A stretch of DNA of 64,000 nt from Streptomyces lydicus (GCF_001729485.1 NZ_CP017157.1:2418001-2482000), one strand, 5' to 3'; counted from the stretch's first letter, positions 38,048 through 46,797 are shown. Notes: generated by a model from the letters alone, not told the origin. Translations and numbers: made by a program.

Positions 38048-39112
38048 ATGTCCGCACCCCGCCCCCCGCTCCGGCTGGCCGTCGCGCTGGACGCCCCGCC
38101 CGGATCCGGCGCCCCGGTCCCCTACGACGCGCGGCACTTCGTCGCCCTCGCCCGGCTCGCCGAGCGCGGCGGCCTCGACTTCGTCACCCTCGGCGACAGC
38201 TTCGCCCGGCCCGGTCTCGACGCGTCGGCCGTGCTGGCCAGGGTCGCGCCCGCCACCGAACACCTCGGCCTGGTGCCCACCGTCACCACCACCCACACCG
38301 AGCCGTTCCACGTCTCCACCGCCGTCGCCACCCTGGACTGGGTCAGCCGCGGCCGGGCCGGCTGGGCCGTGGCGGTCTCCACCACCGAGGCCGACGCGGC
38401 GCTCTTCGGCCGCCGCCCCGCCGCCCCGCCCGCCGAGGTCTGGCAGGAGGCCGGCGAGGTCGCCGACGTCGTCGCCCGGCTGTGGGACAGCTGGGAGGAC
38501 GACGCCGAGATCCGCGACCGGGCGAGCGGCCGGTTCATCGACCGCGACAAGGTGCACCACGTCGACTTCACCGGCAGCTCCTTCACCGTCCGCGGCCCGT
38601 CCATCGTGCCCAGGCCCCCGCAGGGCCGGCCGGTCACGCTGGTGGAGGTTCCCCCGGCCGCCGGCCCGGCGGACGCCCCGGGCGCGGGGGACACCGCCGA
38701 CGTCTCCGACCGCGCCGTACGGGAGGTGGCCGCGGCGCACGCCGATGTCGCACTGGTCCGGGCCGACGACCCGCAGACCGCCGGTGCCGCCCTCGCCGAA
38801 CTGCTCGCCCGCGCCCGCGCGCTCGGCCGTGACCCGGACCTGCTGCTCGTCCTCGCCTCGCTGCCGGTCGAGCTGGCCGGCCCGGCGGATGCCGCCGGGC
38901 TCGCCGAGCTGCTCGCCGACTGGTACGCCGCCGGTGCCGCCGACGGCTTCCACCTGCGGCCCGCCGACCCGGCCCACGACCTGGCGCTGCTGGTCGACGG
39001 CACCGTCCCCGCCCTCCGCGACCGCGGTCTGCGGCGCCCCGGCCGGCCGGGCGGCACGCTGCGCGACCACCTCGGTCTGCCGCGCCCCGCCAGCCGCTAC
39101 GCCCATGCCTGA
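38048..39112 (+). CDS. LLM-class flavin-dependent monooxygenase-like protein
   Basis: A 354-residue TIM-barrel protein of the bacterial luciferase-like family. FVALARLAERGGLDFVTLGD, ATEHLGLVPTVTTTHTEP and STAVATLDWVSRGRAGW are family blocks. AAGGAG lies 8 bases before the ATG. The usual long insertion loops are shortened and the FMN-phosphate region is partly replaced by Ala/Pro-rich sequence near residues 200-225. It pairs with the next monooxygenase gene, so the two may act in sequence or as partners. Confidence 0.8.
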   Translation: MSAPRPPLRLAVALDAPPGSGAPVPYDARHFVALARLAERGGLDFVTLGDSFARPGLDASAVLARVAPATEHLGLVPTVTTTHTEPFHVSTAVATLDWVSRGRAGWAVAVSTTEADAALFGRRPAAPPAEVWQEAGEVADVVARLWDSWEDDAEIRDRASGRFIDRDKVHHVDFTGSSFTVRGPSIVPRPPQGRPVTLVEVPPAAGPADAPGAGDTADVSDRAVREVAAAHADVALVRADDPQTAGAALAELLARARALGRDPDLLLVLASLPVELAGPADAAGLAELLADWYAAGAADGFHLRPADPAHDLALLVDGTVPALRDRGLRRPGRPGGTLRDHLGLPRPASRYAHA

Positions 39113-39123
39113 GAGGTCTCGTG

Positions 39124-40461
39124 ATGTCCCCGACGAGCCCCACCCCGCCGCCCCGCAAGCAGATCCATCTCGCCGCGCACTTCCCCGGCGTCAACAACAC
39201 CACCGTCTGGGCCGATCCCGGTTCGGGGAGCCACATCGCCTTCCCGTCCTTCGCGCACCTGGCCCGGACCGCCGAGCGCGGCCTGTTCGACTTCTTCTTC
39301 CTCGCCGAGGGGCTGCGGCTGCGCGAACACAAGGGCCGCATCCACGACCTCGACGTGGTCGGCCGGCCCGAGTCGCTCACCGTGCTGAGCGCGCTGGCGG
39401 CGGTCACCGAGCGGCTGGGCCTGGCCGCCACCGTCAGCGCCACCTTCAACGAGCCCTACGAGCTGGCCCGCCGGCTCGCCTCCCTCGACCACCTCAGCGG
39501 AGGGCGGGCCGCCTGGAACGTGGTCACCACCTCCGACGCCTTCACCGGCGAGAACTTCCGCCGCGGCGGCTACCTGGACCGTGCCGACCGCTACACCAGG
39601 GCCGCCGAATTCGTCGCCACCGCACGGGAGTTGTGGGATTCCTGGACCGCGGACGGGCAGCCCCGCCCGATCGCGCACCAGGGGGAACACTTCACCGTGC
39701 GCGGGGAGTTCACCGTTCCGCGCAGTCCTCAGGGCCACCCCGTCGTCATCCAGGCCGGGGACTCGCCCGAAGGCCGGGAGTTCGCCGCCTCGGCCGCCGA
39801 CGTGATCTTCACCCGGCACAGCGGGGCGGAGGCCGGCCGGGCCTTCTACGCCGACGTCAAGGGCCGGCTCGCCCGGTACGGCCGGCGGCCCGGCGACCTC
39901 AAGATCATGCCGGGCGTCACCTTCGTGCTCGGCGACACCGCGGCCGAGGCCCAGGAGCACGCCGCCGAGATCCGCCGCCGGCAGGTGTCGCCGCAGCAGG
40001 CGCTGCTCGCGCTGGAGCAGGTCTGGGGCGTCGACCTCTCCGCGTACGACCCGGACGGGCCGCTGCCGGACATCGATCCGGATCCGCACGGCGAGCTGGC
40101 GCAGGGCCGGGTGCGGATCGCCGACCCGAAGGCGGTCGCCGACAAGTGGCGGGCGCTGTCCCGCGCCAAGGGCCTGTCGATCCGCGAGACGGTCATCGAG
40201 ACCACCGGCCGGCAGTCGTTCGTCGGCACGGCGCAGGACGTCGCGGCGCGGATGGACGCCTTCGTGCAGACCGACGCCGCCGACGGGTTCATCCTGGTAC
40301 CGCATCTGACGCCGGGTGGGCTGGACCCGTTCGTGGACCGCGTGGTTCCGCTCCTCCAGGAGCGCGGCGTCTTCCGCACGGCGTACTCGGGCTCGACCCT
40401 GCGCTCCCACCTGGGGCTGCCGGAGCCCGCACGCACCGGGGGAAGGGGCGGACGGCCATGA
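39124..40461 (+). CDS. FMNH2-dependent monooxygenase, NtaA/SnaA/DszA family
   Basis: A 445-residue enzyme. IHLAAHFPGVNNTTVW at the start, HLSGGRAAWNVVTTSD, the WTADGQPRPIAHQGEHFTVRG stretch and the C-terminal FILVPHLTPGGLDPFVDRVV are characteristic of the NtaA/DszA branch. Such enzymes use reduced FMN from a partner reductase to oxidise C-S or C-N bonds. ATG 39124 is 7 bases after GAGAGG. Bacillus CmoJ, which acts on N-acetyl-S-substituted cysteines, is in this branch. The flavin reductase is not in the cluster. Confidence 0.9.
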   Translation: MSPTSPTPPPRKQIHLAAHFPGVNNTTVWADPGSGSHIAFPSFAHLARTAERGLFDFFFLAEGLRLREHKGRIHDLDVVGRPESLTVLSALAAVTERLGLAATVSATFNEPYELARRLASLDHLSGGRAAWNVVTTSDAFTGENFRRGGYLDRADRYTRAAEFVATARELWDSWTADGQPRPIAHQGEHFTVRGEFTVPRSPQGHPVVIQAGDSPEGREFAASAADVIFTRHSGAEAGRAFYADVKGRLARYGRRPGDLKIMPGVTFVLGDTAAEAQEHAAEIRRRQVSPQQALLALEQVWGVDLSAYDPDGPLPDIDPDPHGELAQGRVRIADPKAVADKWRALSRAKGLSIRETVIETTGRQSFVGTAQDVAARMDAFVQTDAADGFILVPHLTPGGLDPFVDRVVPLLQERGVFRTAYSGSTLRSHLGLPEPARTGGRGGRP

Positions 40462-41276
40462 GCACCGACGCACGCGAGGAGTGGCGGGAGTGGCACGAGC
40501 GGCGGGTCGCCGCCGTCTCCGGCCCGTACGGTCCGCCGACCGTGACCGGCACCCACTGGCTGGACGACCTTCCCGACGGCCGGATCGAGGGGCTGCCGGG
40601 CGTCTGGACCGTCGAGGGCGACGGGGTGGTGCTGCGGGCCGCCGCCGGGGACGGGCTCGCCGTCGACGGCGCACCGGCGGCCGGCGACTCCCCATCGCCC
40701 GGACGGCATGGGGGGCACCCCCATCGGCTCGGCCCGGACGGCAGTCCCGGCGCCACCCGGGTGACGTGGGGCGCACGGCACCTGCTGGTGCTGCGCCGCG
40801 AGGGCCGCTGGGCGGTGCGCGTCCACGACCCGGACTCCGCGGCCCGCCGCGGGTTCGCCGGCATCGAGGTCCATCCGTACGACGGGCGCTGGGTGCTGCC
40901 GGGGCTGTTCCGCCCGTACGCGCAGGGCCGCACGGCCCGGGTGCGGCACGCCGACGGGCAGCGCCGGGGCCTGGGCCTCGCCGGGGAACTCGCCTTCATC
41001 GTCGCGGGGGACGAGCACACCCTGCAGGTCGCGGTCGAGGGCGACGGCTCGCTGTGGGCCGTGCTCGCCGACGCCACCAGCGGCACCGACAGCTACCGCT
41101 TCCGCTTCCTGCGGCCGCCCGCGCCCGCCGAGGACGGCACCGTCACCGTGGACTTCAACCGCACCCTGCTGCCGCCCTGCGCGTTCGCCGACCACTTCCT
41201 GTGCCCCTTCCCGCCGCCCGGGAACACCCTGCCGTTCGCCCTGCGCGCGGGGGAGCGGAACCGCATCGACCGCTGA
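40458..41276 (+). CDS. DUF1684 protein
   Basis: A 272-residue protein coupled to the monooxygenase by an ATGA overlap. The DUF1684 blocks are EEWREWHERRVAAVSGPYG, FAGIEVHPYDGRWVLPGLF, and the C-terminal TVDFNRTLLPPCAFADHFLCPFPP. Function of the family is unknown. Residues about 77-97 are a Pro/Gly/His-rich segment encoded by DNA containing a perfect 7-bp inverted repeat, possibly a small insertion. It ends the operon; a hairpin follows. Confidence 0.85.
   Translation: MSTDAREEWREWHERRVAAVSGPYGPPTVTGTHWLDDLPDGRIEGLPGVWTVEGDGVVLRAAAGDGLAVDGAPAAGDSPSPGRHGGHPHRLGPDGSPGATRVTWGARHLLVLRREGRWAVRVHDPDSAARRGFAGIEVHPYDGRWVLPGLFRPYAQGRTARVRHADGQRRGLGLAGELAFIVAGDEHTLQVAVEGDGSLWAVLADATSGTDSYRFRFLRPPAPAEDGTVTVDFNRTLLPPCAFADHFLCPFPPPGNTLPFALRAGERNRIDR
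40708..40724. repeat. ATGGGGG/CCCCCAT inverted repeat inside a gene
   Basis: ATGGGGG (40708-40714) and CCCCCAT (40718-40724) lie within the DUF1684 gene. The same gene flanks it with the word GCCCGGACGGC on both sides (from 40698 and about 40733), which suggests a short duplicated insertion kept in frame. Confidence 0.55.
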
Positions 41277-41308
41277 GCCGTACCGCCGCCCGCCGAAGCG
41301 GCGCCGGA

Positions 41309-41348
41309 GCCGCCCCGGACGGCCCGTCAACAGGGCTGCCGGGGCGGC
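41309..41348 (+). terminator. Hairpin terminator after the organosulfur-type operon
   Basis: GCCGCCCCGG (41309-41318) pairs with CCGGGGCGGC (41339-41348), with an inner GCCC/GGGC pair. It starts 33 bases after the DUF1684 stop. Confidence 0.7.
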
Positions 41349-41555
41349 GCGTTGCGGTGGTGACGGATGGACATCGTGTATCCCGCACGAAAGTTTCCGG
41401 AGACCCTCTTGCGCGGCGGGGGCGGTGCACCCGAGACTCCGCTCAGCGCTTGTCAGGGGCACGCTGAAAATGAACGTGCGGATTCCCGCGTGCCCTTCGG
41501 CTGCGCCTCACCGGGCTGCTCACCTGCGGCCCCCCGATCCCCCTCGGAGGAATCA

Positions 41556-42455
41556 GTGAGGAACGAGCGCACCACCCCCCGCAGCGGCATCGCGAGACGC
41601 ACCCGGCTGATCGCCGTGGCGTCCGGACTGGTGGCCGTCGGAGCCATCGCCATTCCGACCGCCAATGCCCAGGACCCCGCTCCTGCCAGGACGTTCAGCG
41701 CGGCGCAGCTCAGCGCCGCCGGTGACGCGGTACGTGCCGCGGACGTCGCCGGAACCGCCTGGCGGGTCGACAGCAGGACCCACACGCTGGTCGTCACCGC
41801 CGACAGCACCGTCTCCCAGGCCGAGGTCGCCAAGATCGAACGGGCCGCGGGCGGCAACGCGGACGCGGTCCGCATCGACCGGATCGCGGGCACCTTCCGC
41901 AAGCTCATCTCCGGCGGCGACCCCATCTACGCCCCCAGCTGGCGCTGCTCGCTCGGCTTCAACGTCCGCAGCGGCAGCACCTACTACGCCCTGACCGCCG
42001 GTCACTGCACCGACGGCAACCCGCCGTGGACCACCAGCTCCGGCGCGAGCATCGGCCCGACCGCGGGCAGCAGCTTCCCCGGCAACGACTACGGGATCAT
42101 CAAGTACACCGGCTCGGTCGCCCACGCGGGTACCGTCGGCAGCCAGGACATCACCAGCGCCGGCACCCCGAGCGTCGGGCAGACCGTCACCCGCCGCGGC
42201 TCCACCACCGGCACCCACAGCGGCAAGGTGACCGCCCTCAACGCCACGGTCAACTACGGCGGCGGCGACATCGTCTCCGGCCTCATCCAGACCACGGTCT
42301 GCGCCGAGCCCGGCGACAGCGGTGGCCCGCTGTACTCCGGCACCACGGCGCTGGGCCTGACCTCCGGCGGCAGCGGCGACTGCACCTCCGGTGGCACCAC
42401 GTTCTTCCAGCCCGTCACCGAGGCGCTCAGCGCGTACGGCGTGAGCGTCTACTGA
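41556..42455 (+). CDS. Secreted chymotrypsin-fold serine protease (S1E, streptogrisin type)
   Basis: A 299-residue prepro-protease. Signal peptide to about residue 38, then an alpha-lytic-type pro-domain (about 80 residues), then the mature protease starting near ISGGDPIY. The triad is His in ALTAGHCTD (near 148), Asp in [11 protein letters not shown] and Ser in [11 protein letters not shown] (near 252). Two disulfides are suggested by CSLGF...GHC and TVC...GDC. GGAGG lies 5 bases before GTG 41556. Secreted by Sec after which the pro-domain is cut. Nearby are a second such protease and an SSI inhibitor. Confidence 0.94.
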   Translation: MRNERTTPRSGIARRTRLIAVASGLVAVGAIAIPTANAQDPAPARTFSAAQLSAAGDAVRAADVAGTAWRVDSRTHTLVVTADSTVSQAEVAKIERAAGGNADAVRIDRIAGTFRKLISGGDPIYAPSWRCSLGFNVRSGSTYYALTAGHCTDGNPPWTTSSGASIGPTAGSSFPGNDYGIIKYTGSVAHAGTVGSQDITSAGTPSVGQTVTRRGSTTGTHSGKVTALNATVNYGGGDIVSGLIQTTVCAEPGDSGGPLYSGTTALGLTSGGSGDCTSGGTTFFQPVTEALSAYGVSVY

Positions 42456-42519
42456 CGCCGACCGGCTGATCCGCGTCCGCACGTCCTGTCGGAAGCCCTG
42501 GCCGGGGCCCGGCGGGGCG

Positions 42520-42549
42520 GGGCCCCCGTCCGCCGGCGGACGGGGGCCC
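42520..42549. terminator. Long palindromic hairpin after the protease gene
   Basis: A perfect 15-bp half-palindrome (42520-42534 with 42535-42549), 64 bases after the protease stop. Confidence 0.7.
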
Positions 42550-42649
42550 GCAGCGGGCGCCCGCACGTGTTTCGCCCCCTTTTCCGGGCCGGGCCTACCA
42601 TGGAAAAGCAGGCCCGGTCCGGGTGGCATACGGCACACAGGGGGCCGTG

Positions 42650-43645
42650 ATGGTCCAAGAACTGGTGACGGCGGGGGTGGCCGTGGGCTGCGCCGGCGTG
42701 GTGTATTTCATGGCGGCGGCCCGCGTGATCAAACAGTACGAGCGCGGTGTGGTGCTCCGGCTGGGGCGGCTGGCCTCCGCGGTGCGGGAGCCGGGCTTCA
42801 CCATGATCATTCCGGGTATCGACCGGTTGCGTAAGGTCAACATGCAGATCGTCACGCTGCCGGTGCCCGCGCAGGAAGGCATCACCCGCGACAACGTCAC
42901 GGTCCGGGTCGACGCGGTGGTCTACTTCAAGGTCGTGGACGCCGCCGACGCGATCGTCCGGGTCGAGGACTACCGCTTCGCGGTCTCCCAGATGGCGCAG
43001 ACCTCGCTGCGCTCGATCATCGGCAAGAGCGAGCTGGACGACCTGCTGTCGAACCGCGAGAAGCTCAACCAGGGGCTGGAGCTGATGATGGACAGCCCCG
43101 CCATCGGCTGGGGGGTGACCGTCGACCGGGTGGAGATCAAGGACGTCTCGCTGCCGGAGACGATGAAGCGCTCGATGGCCCGCCAGGCGGAGGCGACCCG
43201 CGACCGGCGCGCCCGGGTGATCAACGCCGACGCCGAGCTGCAGGCGTCGAAGAAGCTGGCCGAGGCCGCCGCGGCGATGTCCGACCAGCCCGCCGCGCTG
43301 CAACTGCGGCTGCTGCAGACCGTGGTGGCGGTGGCCGCCGAGAAGAATTCCACCCTCGTCCTGCCCTTCCCCGTCGAGCTGCTGCGGTTCCTGGAGCGCT
43401 CCGGGACGCAGACCCCCGTGCCGCCCGGCCCGGCCGGGACGGAGGTGCCGCCGGCCGGGGCGGCGGCCGCGCAGCAGCCCCGGCCGCCGGTCGCCCCGCA
43501 GCCCCCGGAGGAGCCGGCCCCCGAGCACCCGCGGAGCGCCGACGAGCCGCTGCGTCCCCCGGCCGGGGACGGTACGGGCCCCGCGTCGGAGCCCGCGCCG
43601 GCCCCCGTCCTGGAGCCGCTGCCCGAGGCGGAGGAACTGACCTAG
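42650..43645 (+). CDS. SPFH/Band 7 membrane protein
   Basis: A 331-residue stomatin-like protein. A single N-terminal helix (VAVGCAGVVYFMAAARVI) is followed by the SPFH domain (YERGVVLRLGRL, GFTMIIPGIDRLRKVNMQ, EGITRDNVTVRVDAVVYFK), a helical region ending RQAEATRDRRARVINADAE, and a Pro/Ala/Glu-rich tail of about 90 residues. Such proteins form membrane rings that organise proteases or lipids. The partner NfeD protein is not adjacent. ATG 42650 follows AGGGG by 6 bases; an in-frame GTG at 42623 is possible. Confidence 0.88.
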   Translation: MVQELVTAGVAVGCAGVVYFMAAARVIKQYERGVVLRLGRLASAVREPGFTMIIPGIDRLRKVNMQIVTLPVPAQEGITRDNVTVRVDAVVYFKVVDAADAIVRVEDYRFAVSQMAQTSLRSIIGKSELDDLLSNREKLNQGLELMMDSPAIGWGVTVDRVEIKDVSLPETMKRSMARQAEATRDRRARVINADAELQASKKLAEAAAAMSDQPAALQLRLLQTVVAVAAEKNSTLVLPFPVELLRFLERSGTQTPVPPGPAGTEVPPAGAAAAQQPRPPVAPQPPEEPAPEHPRSADEPLRPPAGDGTGPASEPAPAPVLEPLPEAEELT

Positions 43646-43665
43646 ACCGGCGCACCCCGGCTGCC

Positions 43666-43696
43666 GCGCCCCCTCGCTCCGGCGAGGGGGCGCTTT
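43666..43696 (+). terminator. Hairpin terminator with T-run after the SPFH gene
   Basis: A 12-bp perfect stem (43666-43677 with 43682-43693) and TCCG loop followed by TTT. The remaining gap to 44015 holds the promoter region of the second protease and no gene. Confidence 0.8.
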
Positions 43697-44015
43697 CCGG
43701 TCAGTCCCGGCCCTCACACTTCGCGCGCCGCCGGCCGCGCCGCCCCTCCTCTGATGTCCGCAGCAAGGACCGGTGCGCGCAGACAACGGTGTGATGGTCA
43801 TGTGACGAAAACGTGAACTCCCGTATGCGAGACCGGAACTCGGTCTTGTGCGCGAGTGAGGCGGATGGGAATACTCGGCTCCGCACTTCGGCACGGGCGC
43901 GACTCCGGCGGAGCGCCGTTCCGCGGGGCGGGCGGGCCCGTGCCGCGAACCTCACTCTCCGGGCCCGCGTGACTCCCCACAGTCCCGGGCCCATCCCCCC
44001 ACGGGAGGCTCCGAG

Positions 44016-45089
44016 TTGAAGCACCGACGCATACCCAATCGGCGCGCCGTCGTGGCGGGCGCGGGAGCGCTCGCGCTCGCCGCCACCGCCACCGTGACCC
44101 TCGCCAACGCGAACGCCACCCCGGCCCCCGGTGTCCCCGGGCCGGCCAAGCTGACCTCCGCCGCGGCGACCACCCTGGCGTCCCAGCTCAAGACCGGCAC
44201 GGCCGGTGCGTTCTACGACGCCAAGGCCGGGAAGCTGGTGGTCAACGTCGTCAGCGAGGCGGCGGCCACGGCCGTACGGGCGAAGGGGGCCGAGGCCAGA
44301 CTCGTGCGGCACACGCTGGCCCAGCTCGACGCGGCCCGGCAGACGCTGAAGACGAAGGCCACCATTCCGGGCACCTCCTGGGGCATCGACCCGCAGAGCA
44401 ACAAGGTCGTGGTGACCGCCGACCGCACCGTCAAGGGCGCCCGGCTGGACCGGCTGACCAAGGTCACCGACGCCCTCGGCGACAAGGTCGAGCTGCGCCA
44501 CAGCAAGGGGGAGTTCAAACCCTTCATCGGTGGCGGCGACGCGATCTGGGGGAGCGGCGCCCGCTGCTCGCTCGGCTTCAACGTCGTGAAGGACGGCCAG
44601 CCCTACTTCCTCACGGCCGGCCACTGCGGCAACGCCGTCAAGAGCTGGTCCGACAAGCAGGGCGGCTCGGAGATCGCGACCACCGAAGCCTCCACGTTCC
44701 CCGGTCACGACTACTCCCTCGCCAAGTACACGGGCAACACCGAGCACCCCAGCGAGGTCGACCTCTACAACGGCAGCACCCAGAAGATCACCAAGGCCGC
44801 GGAGGCCACCGTCGGCGAGAAGGTGCAGCGCAGCGGCAGCACCACGCAGGTGCACGACGGCACCGTCAAGGCGTTGAACGCGAGCGTCAACTACCAGGAG
44901 GGCACGGTCGACGGTCTGATCCAGACCGATGTCTGCGCGGAGCCCGGGGACAGCGGCGGCGCGCTGTTCGACGGCGAGACCGCGCTCGGCCTGACCTCCG
45001 GCGGCAGCGGCGACTGCTCCGCCGGCGGTGAGACCTTCTTCCAGCCGGTCCCGCAGGCCCTGGATGCCTACGGCGCGCAGATCGGCTGA
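44016..45089 (+). CDS. Secreted chymotrypsin-fold serine protease (S1E, streptogrisin type), second copy
   Basis: A 357-residue prepro-protease starting at TTG 44016, fixed by GGGAGG 7 bases upstream. Signal peptide to about residue 32, a long pro-domain (SAAATTLASQLKTGTAGAFY, then AQLDAARQTLKTKATIPGTS), mature protease from about FIGGGDAIWG. Triad: His in LTAGHCGN (near 201), Asp in FPGHDYSLAKY and Ser in EPGDSGGALFD (near 310). The pro-domain is about 60 residues longer than in the 41556 copy, so specificity or folding may differ. Confidence 0.94.
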   Translation: MKHRRIPNRRAVVAGAGALALAATATVTLANANATPAPGVPGPAKLTSAAATTLASQLKTGTAGAFYDAKAGKLVVNVVSEAAATAVRAKGAEARLVRHTLAQLDAARQTLKTKATIPGTSWGIDPQSNKVVVTADRTVKGARLDRLTKVTDALGDKVELRHSKGEFKPFIGGGDAIWGSGARCSLGFNVVKDGQPYFLTAGHCGNAVKSWSDKQGGSEIATTEASTFPGHDYSLAKYTGNTEHPSEVDLYNGSTQKITKAAEATVGEKVQRSGSTTQVHDGTVKALNASVNYQEGTVDGLIQTDVCAEPGDSGGALFDGETALGLTSGGSGDCSAGGETFFQPVPQALDAYGAQIG

Positions 45090-45114
45090 CGCCGAGGGAG
45101 CCTGCCGGCAGGCG

Positions 45115-45149
45115 CCGGCCCCCGGACGCGCGAGCGGTCCGGGGGCCGG
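45115..45149. terminator. Hairpin terminator (protease side)
   Basis: A 13-bp perfect stem (45115-45127 with 45137-45149), 26 bases after the protease stop, in a convergent gap. Confidence 0.75.
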
Positions 45150-45166
45150 AGCGGCCGGTGCGCGAC

Positions 45167-45201
45167 GGTTCCCGGGCACCATCCACCGGTGCCCGGGAAC
45201 C
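45167..45201. terminator. Hairpin terminator (inhibitor side)
   Basis: A 14-bp stem (45167-45180 with 45188-45201), 15 bases beyond the inhibitor stop. Back-to-back with the previous hairpin. Confidence 0.8.
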
Positions 45202-45215
45202 TGCACCACGCGAGG

Positions 45216-45650
45216 TCAGAAATCGAAGACCGAGCTGCTGCCGGTCATCATGCAGGAGTTGGCGAAGGTGTGGGTGTACGAGACCCGCTTGCCCTGCCAC
45301 ACGCCGTCGACGGTGACGGTGACGGGTGCCCACTCCTTGGTGCACAGGCGCTGCGACGGTGCGTCGGCCACGGCGTTGAAGTCACCGGCCACCGCGCGCA
45401 GTTGGGTGCAGGCGGTTTTGGAGTCGGGGTGGCTGCCGGTCGCCACCGGCGTACAGCTGAGCGTCACCGCGCGCTGCACAGTGGTGGTCGCGCGGCTTTC
45501 TCCCTGGCCGACCGTCAGCACCAGTTCCGTCGGGGCGTAGAGGCCGCCGGACCGCGAAGGCTGCGCCGGGGCGGCAGCCTGCGCGGTGGTGGCCAGTGTG
45601 CCCAGAACCAGTGCCGCGCCGAGCGCGACGGCCCCAGTGGTGTACCGCAT
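45216..45650 (-). CDS. Subtilisin inhibitor-like protein (SSI family)
   Basis: A 144-residue secreted inhibitor. ATG 45650 is chosen because AAGGGAG lies 8 bases upstream; GTG 45659 is too close. Signal peptide to about residue 27 (TLATTAQAA). The mature part shows ELVLTVGQGE, four Cys, VTVDGVWQGKRVSYTHTF and the C-terminal SSVFDF. The reactive loop reads RLCTKEWAP, putting Lys at P1, which favours trypsin-like rather than subtilisin-like targets by family knowledge. It is convergent with a secreted protease gene and may control such enzymes outside the cell. Confidence 0.93.
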   Translation of the reverse strand: MRYTTGAVALGAALVLGTLATTAQAAAPAQPSRSGGLYAPTELVLTVGQGESRATTTVQRAVTLSCTPVATGSHPDSKTACTQLRAVAGDFNAVADAPSQRLCTKEWAPVTVTVDGVWQGKRVSYTHTFANSCMMTGSSSVFDF

Positions 45651-46018
45651 GACGAACACTCCCTTGCTCGAAGGTGCAGATACCGGACGGGAGTCTGGCC
45701 CAACCGCACCTCGAAAGCATCTTGAGTGGACACCAGCCGATCGCTTTGAGTCGTTGGATGAAAGCTGAGGGTAATGGCGCGAACAATTCGGGGCCGTTAC
45801 GGGGGAGTTACGCGGATCGGTGCGCGGCCAGGAGGGATGCCCCGGCCGTCATGCGCGTGGCAAGGGCCGGCCGGACCCGGAAGGTAGGAATCCGGCCGCC
45901 GACCGGTCGTTCGGGTGGGTTTCGATCTCCGTCGATTGGCTGAAGAGGGGGGCCGGAGGTGGCCTCCGTCCCGGCTACGGCGTCTCCGGAGGTAAGGGTC
46001 GGCCGTAGTCGGGCCGGC
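45651..46018. other. 368-base gap upstream of the inhibitor gene
   Basis: Holds the inhibitor promoter region, and near 45954-45970 a short CGGAGG-TGG-CCTCCG hairpin that may end the TetR transcript. No gene seen. Confidence 0.4.
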
Positions 46019-46720
46019 TTACCGGCAGCCGCCGGGCCCGTTCGCCGCCCGCCGGCCGGCCCCCGCCGGCGGTCCGTCCAGCTCCGGCAGTCCCGCCGTC
46101 AGCGCGCGCACCGCCCGCGCCACGGTCGCCGCCGGCCCCCGCGGTCCGTCCGCCGGGGCGTCCCCCGCCGCCCACTCCTCCACCGCGACCCGCATCGCGG
46201 TGTTCGCGGCGGCCGCGGCCAGCCGCACCTCCAGCGGGCCCGCCCCGGTCAGCTGCGCCAGGACCGGCCGCAGCGCCTCCTCCGAGTCGTGGTGGACCCG
46301 GTGCCAGACCGCCCGCAGTGCCGGCTCGCCCGGCATCGCCCGCAGCAGTCCGCGGGTCCGGCGCAGTGCCTCCGCGGCCGGCTCGTCGGCCGGGGTCAGG
46401 GCCCGCCGGGCGGCCCGCTCCAGCCGCTCGCGCACCGGGGGCGCGTCCGGCCCGGCCGCCGGTGCGGCCAGATCGTCGAGCCACTGCCGTACGCCGAAGG
46501 CCAGCAGCGGCGCGACCGCGTCCTCCTTGGTGCGGAAGTAGCGGTAGAAGGTGCGCAGCGCGACCCCCGCGGTGCGGGCGATCTCCTCGGCGGTGACCGC
46601 GGCGCCGCGCTCGGCGAACAGCGCCGCCGCGGTGCGGGCGATCTCCAGCTGGGTCTCGGCCTTGCGCCGCTCGGTCAGTGAGGGGCGGGGGAGGGGCGCG
46701 GGGTGCGGCTCGGTGGGCAT
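46019..46720 (-). CDS. TetR-family repressor
   Basis: A 233-residue regulator. The helix-turn-helix is ARTAAALFAERGAAVTAEEIA followed by AGVALRTFYRYFRTKEDA. The C-terminal ligand domain is Ala-rich. No Shine-Dalgarno precedes ATG 46720; in-frame GTG 46726 is an alternative. It diverges from the short-chain dehydrogenase gene, and a 15-base palindrome over that gene's -35 is its probable operator. Confidence 0.88.
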   Translation of the reverse strand: MPTEPHPAPLPRPSLTERRKAETQLEIARTAAALFAERGAAVTAEEIARTAGVALRTFYRYFRTKEDAVAPLLAFGVRQWLDDLAAPAAGPDAPPVRERLERAARRALTPADEPAAEALRRTRGLLRAMPGEPALRAVWHRVHHDSEEALRPVLAQLTGAGPLEVRLAAAAANTAMRVAVEEWAAGDAPADGPRGPAATVARAVRALTAGLPELDGPPAGAGRRAANGPGGCR

Positions 46721-46767
46721 GGCCACAGCTTACGCAGCGGGACGCCACTTCGGCATGACGAGCAGAC

Positions 46768-46797
46768 TTGGCACGTTGTGCCACTCGGGCGTACCGT
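46768..46797 (+). promoter_or_regulatory. Promoter with overlapping TetR-type operator
   Basis: TTGGCA (46768-46773) and TACCGT (46792-46797), 18 bases apart, form a promoter for the dehydrogenase. TGGCAC-GTT-GTGCCA (46769-46783) is a perfect palindrome covering the -35, as expected for repression by the divergent TetR protein. Confidence 0.6.

Noticed and set aside
30435..41276. A natural-product biosynthetic cluster
   Set aside because: No carrier protein, synthase, cyclase or resistance gene is present; the set fits uptake and catabolism.
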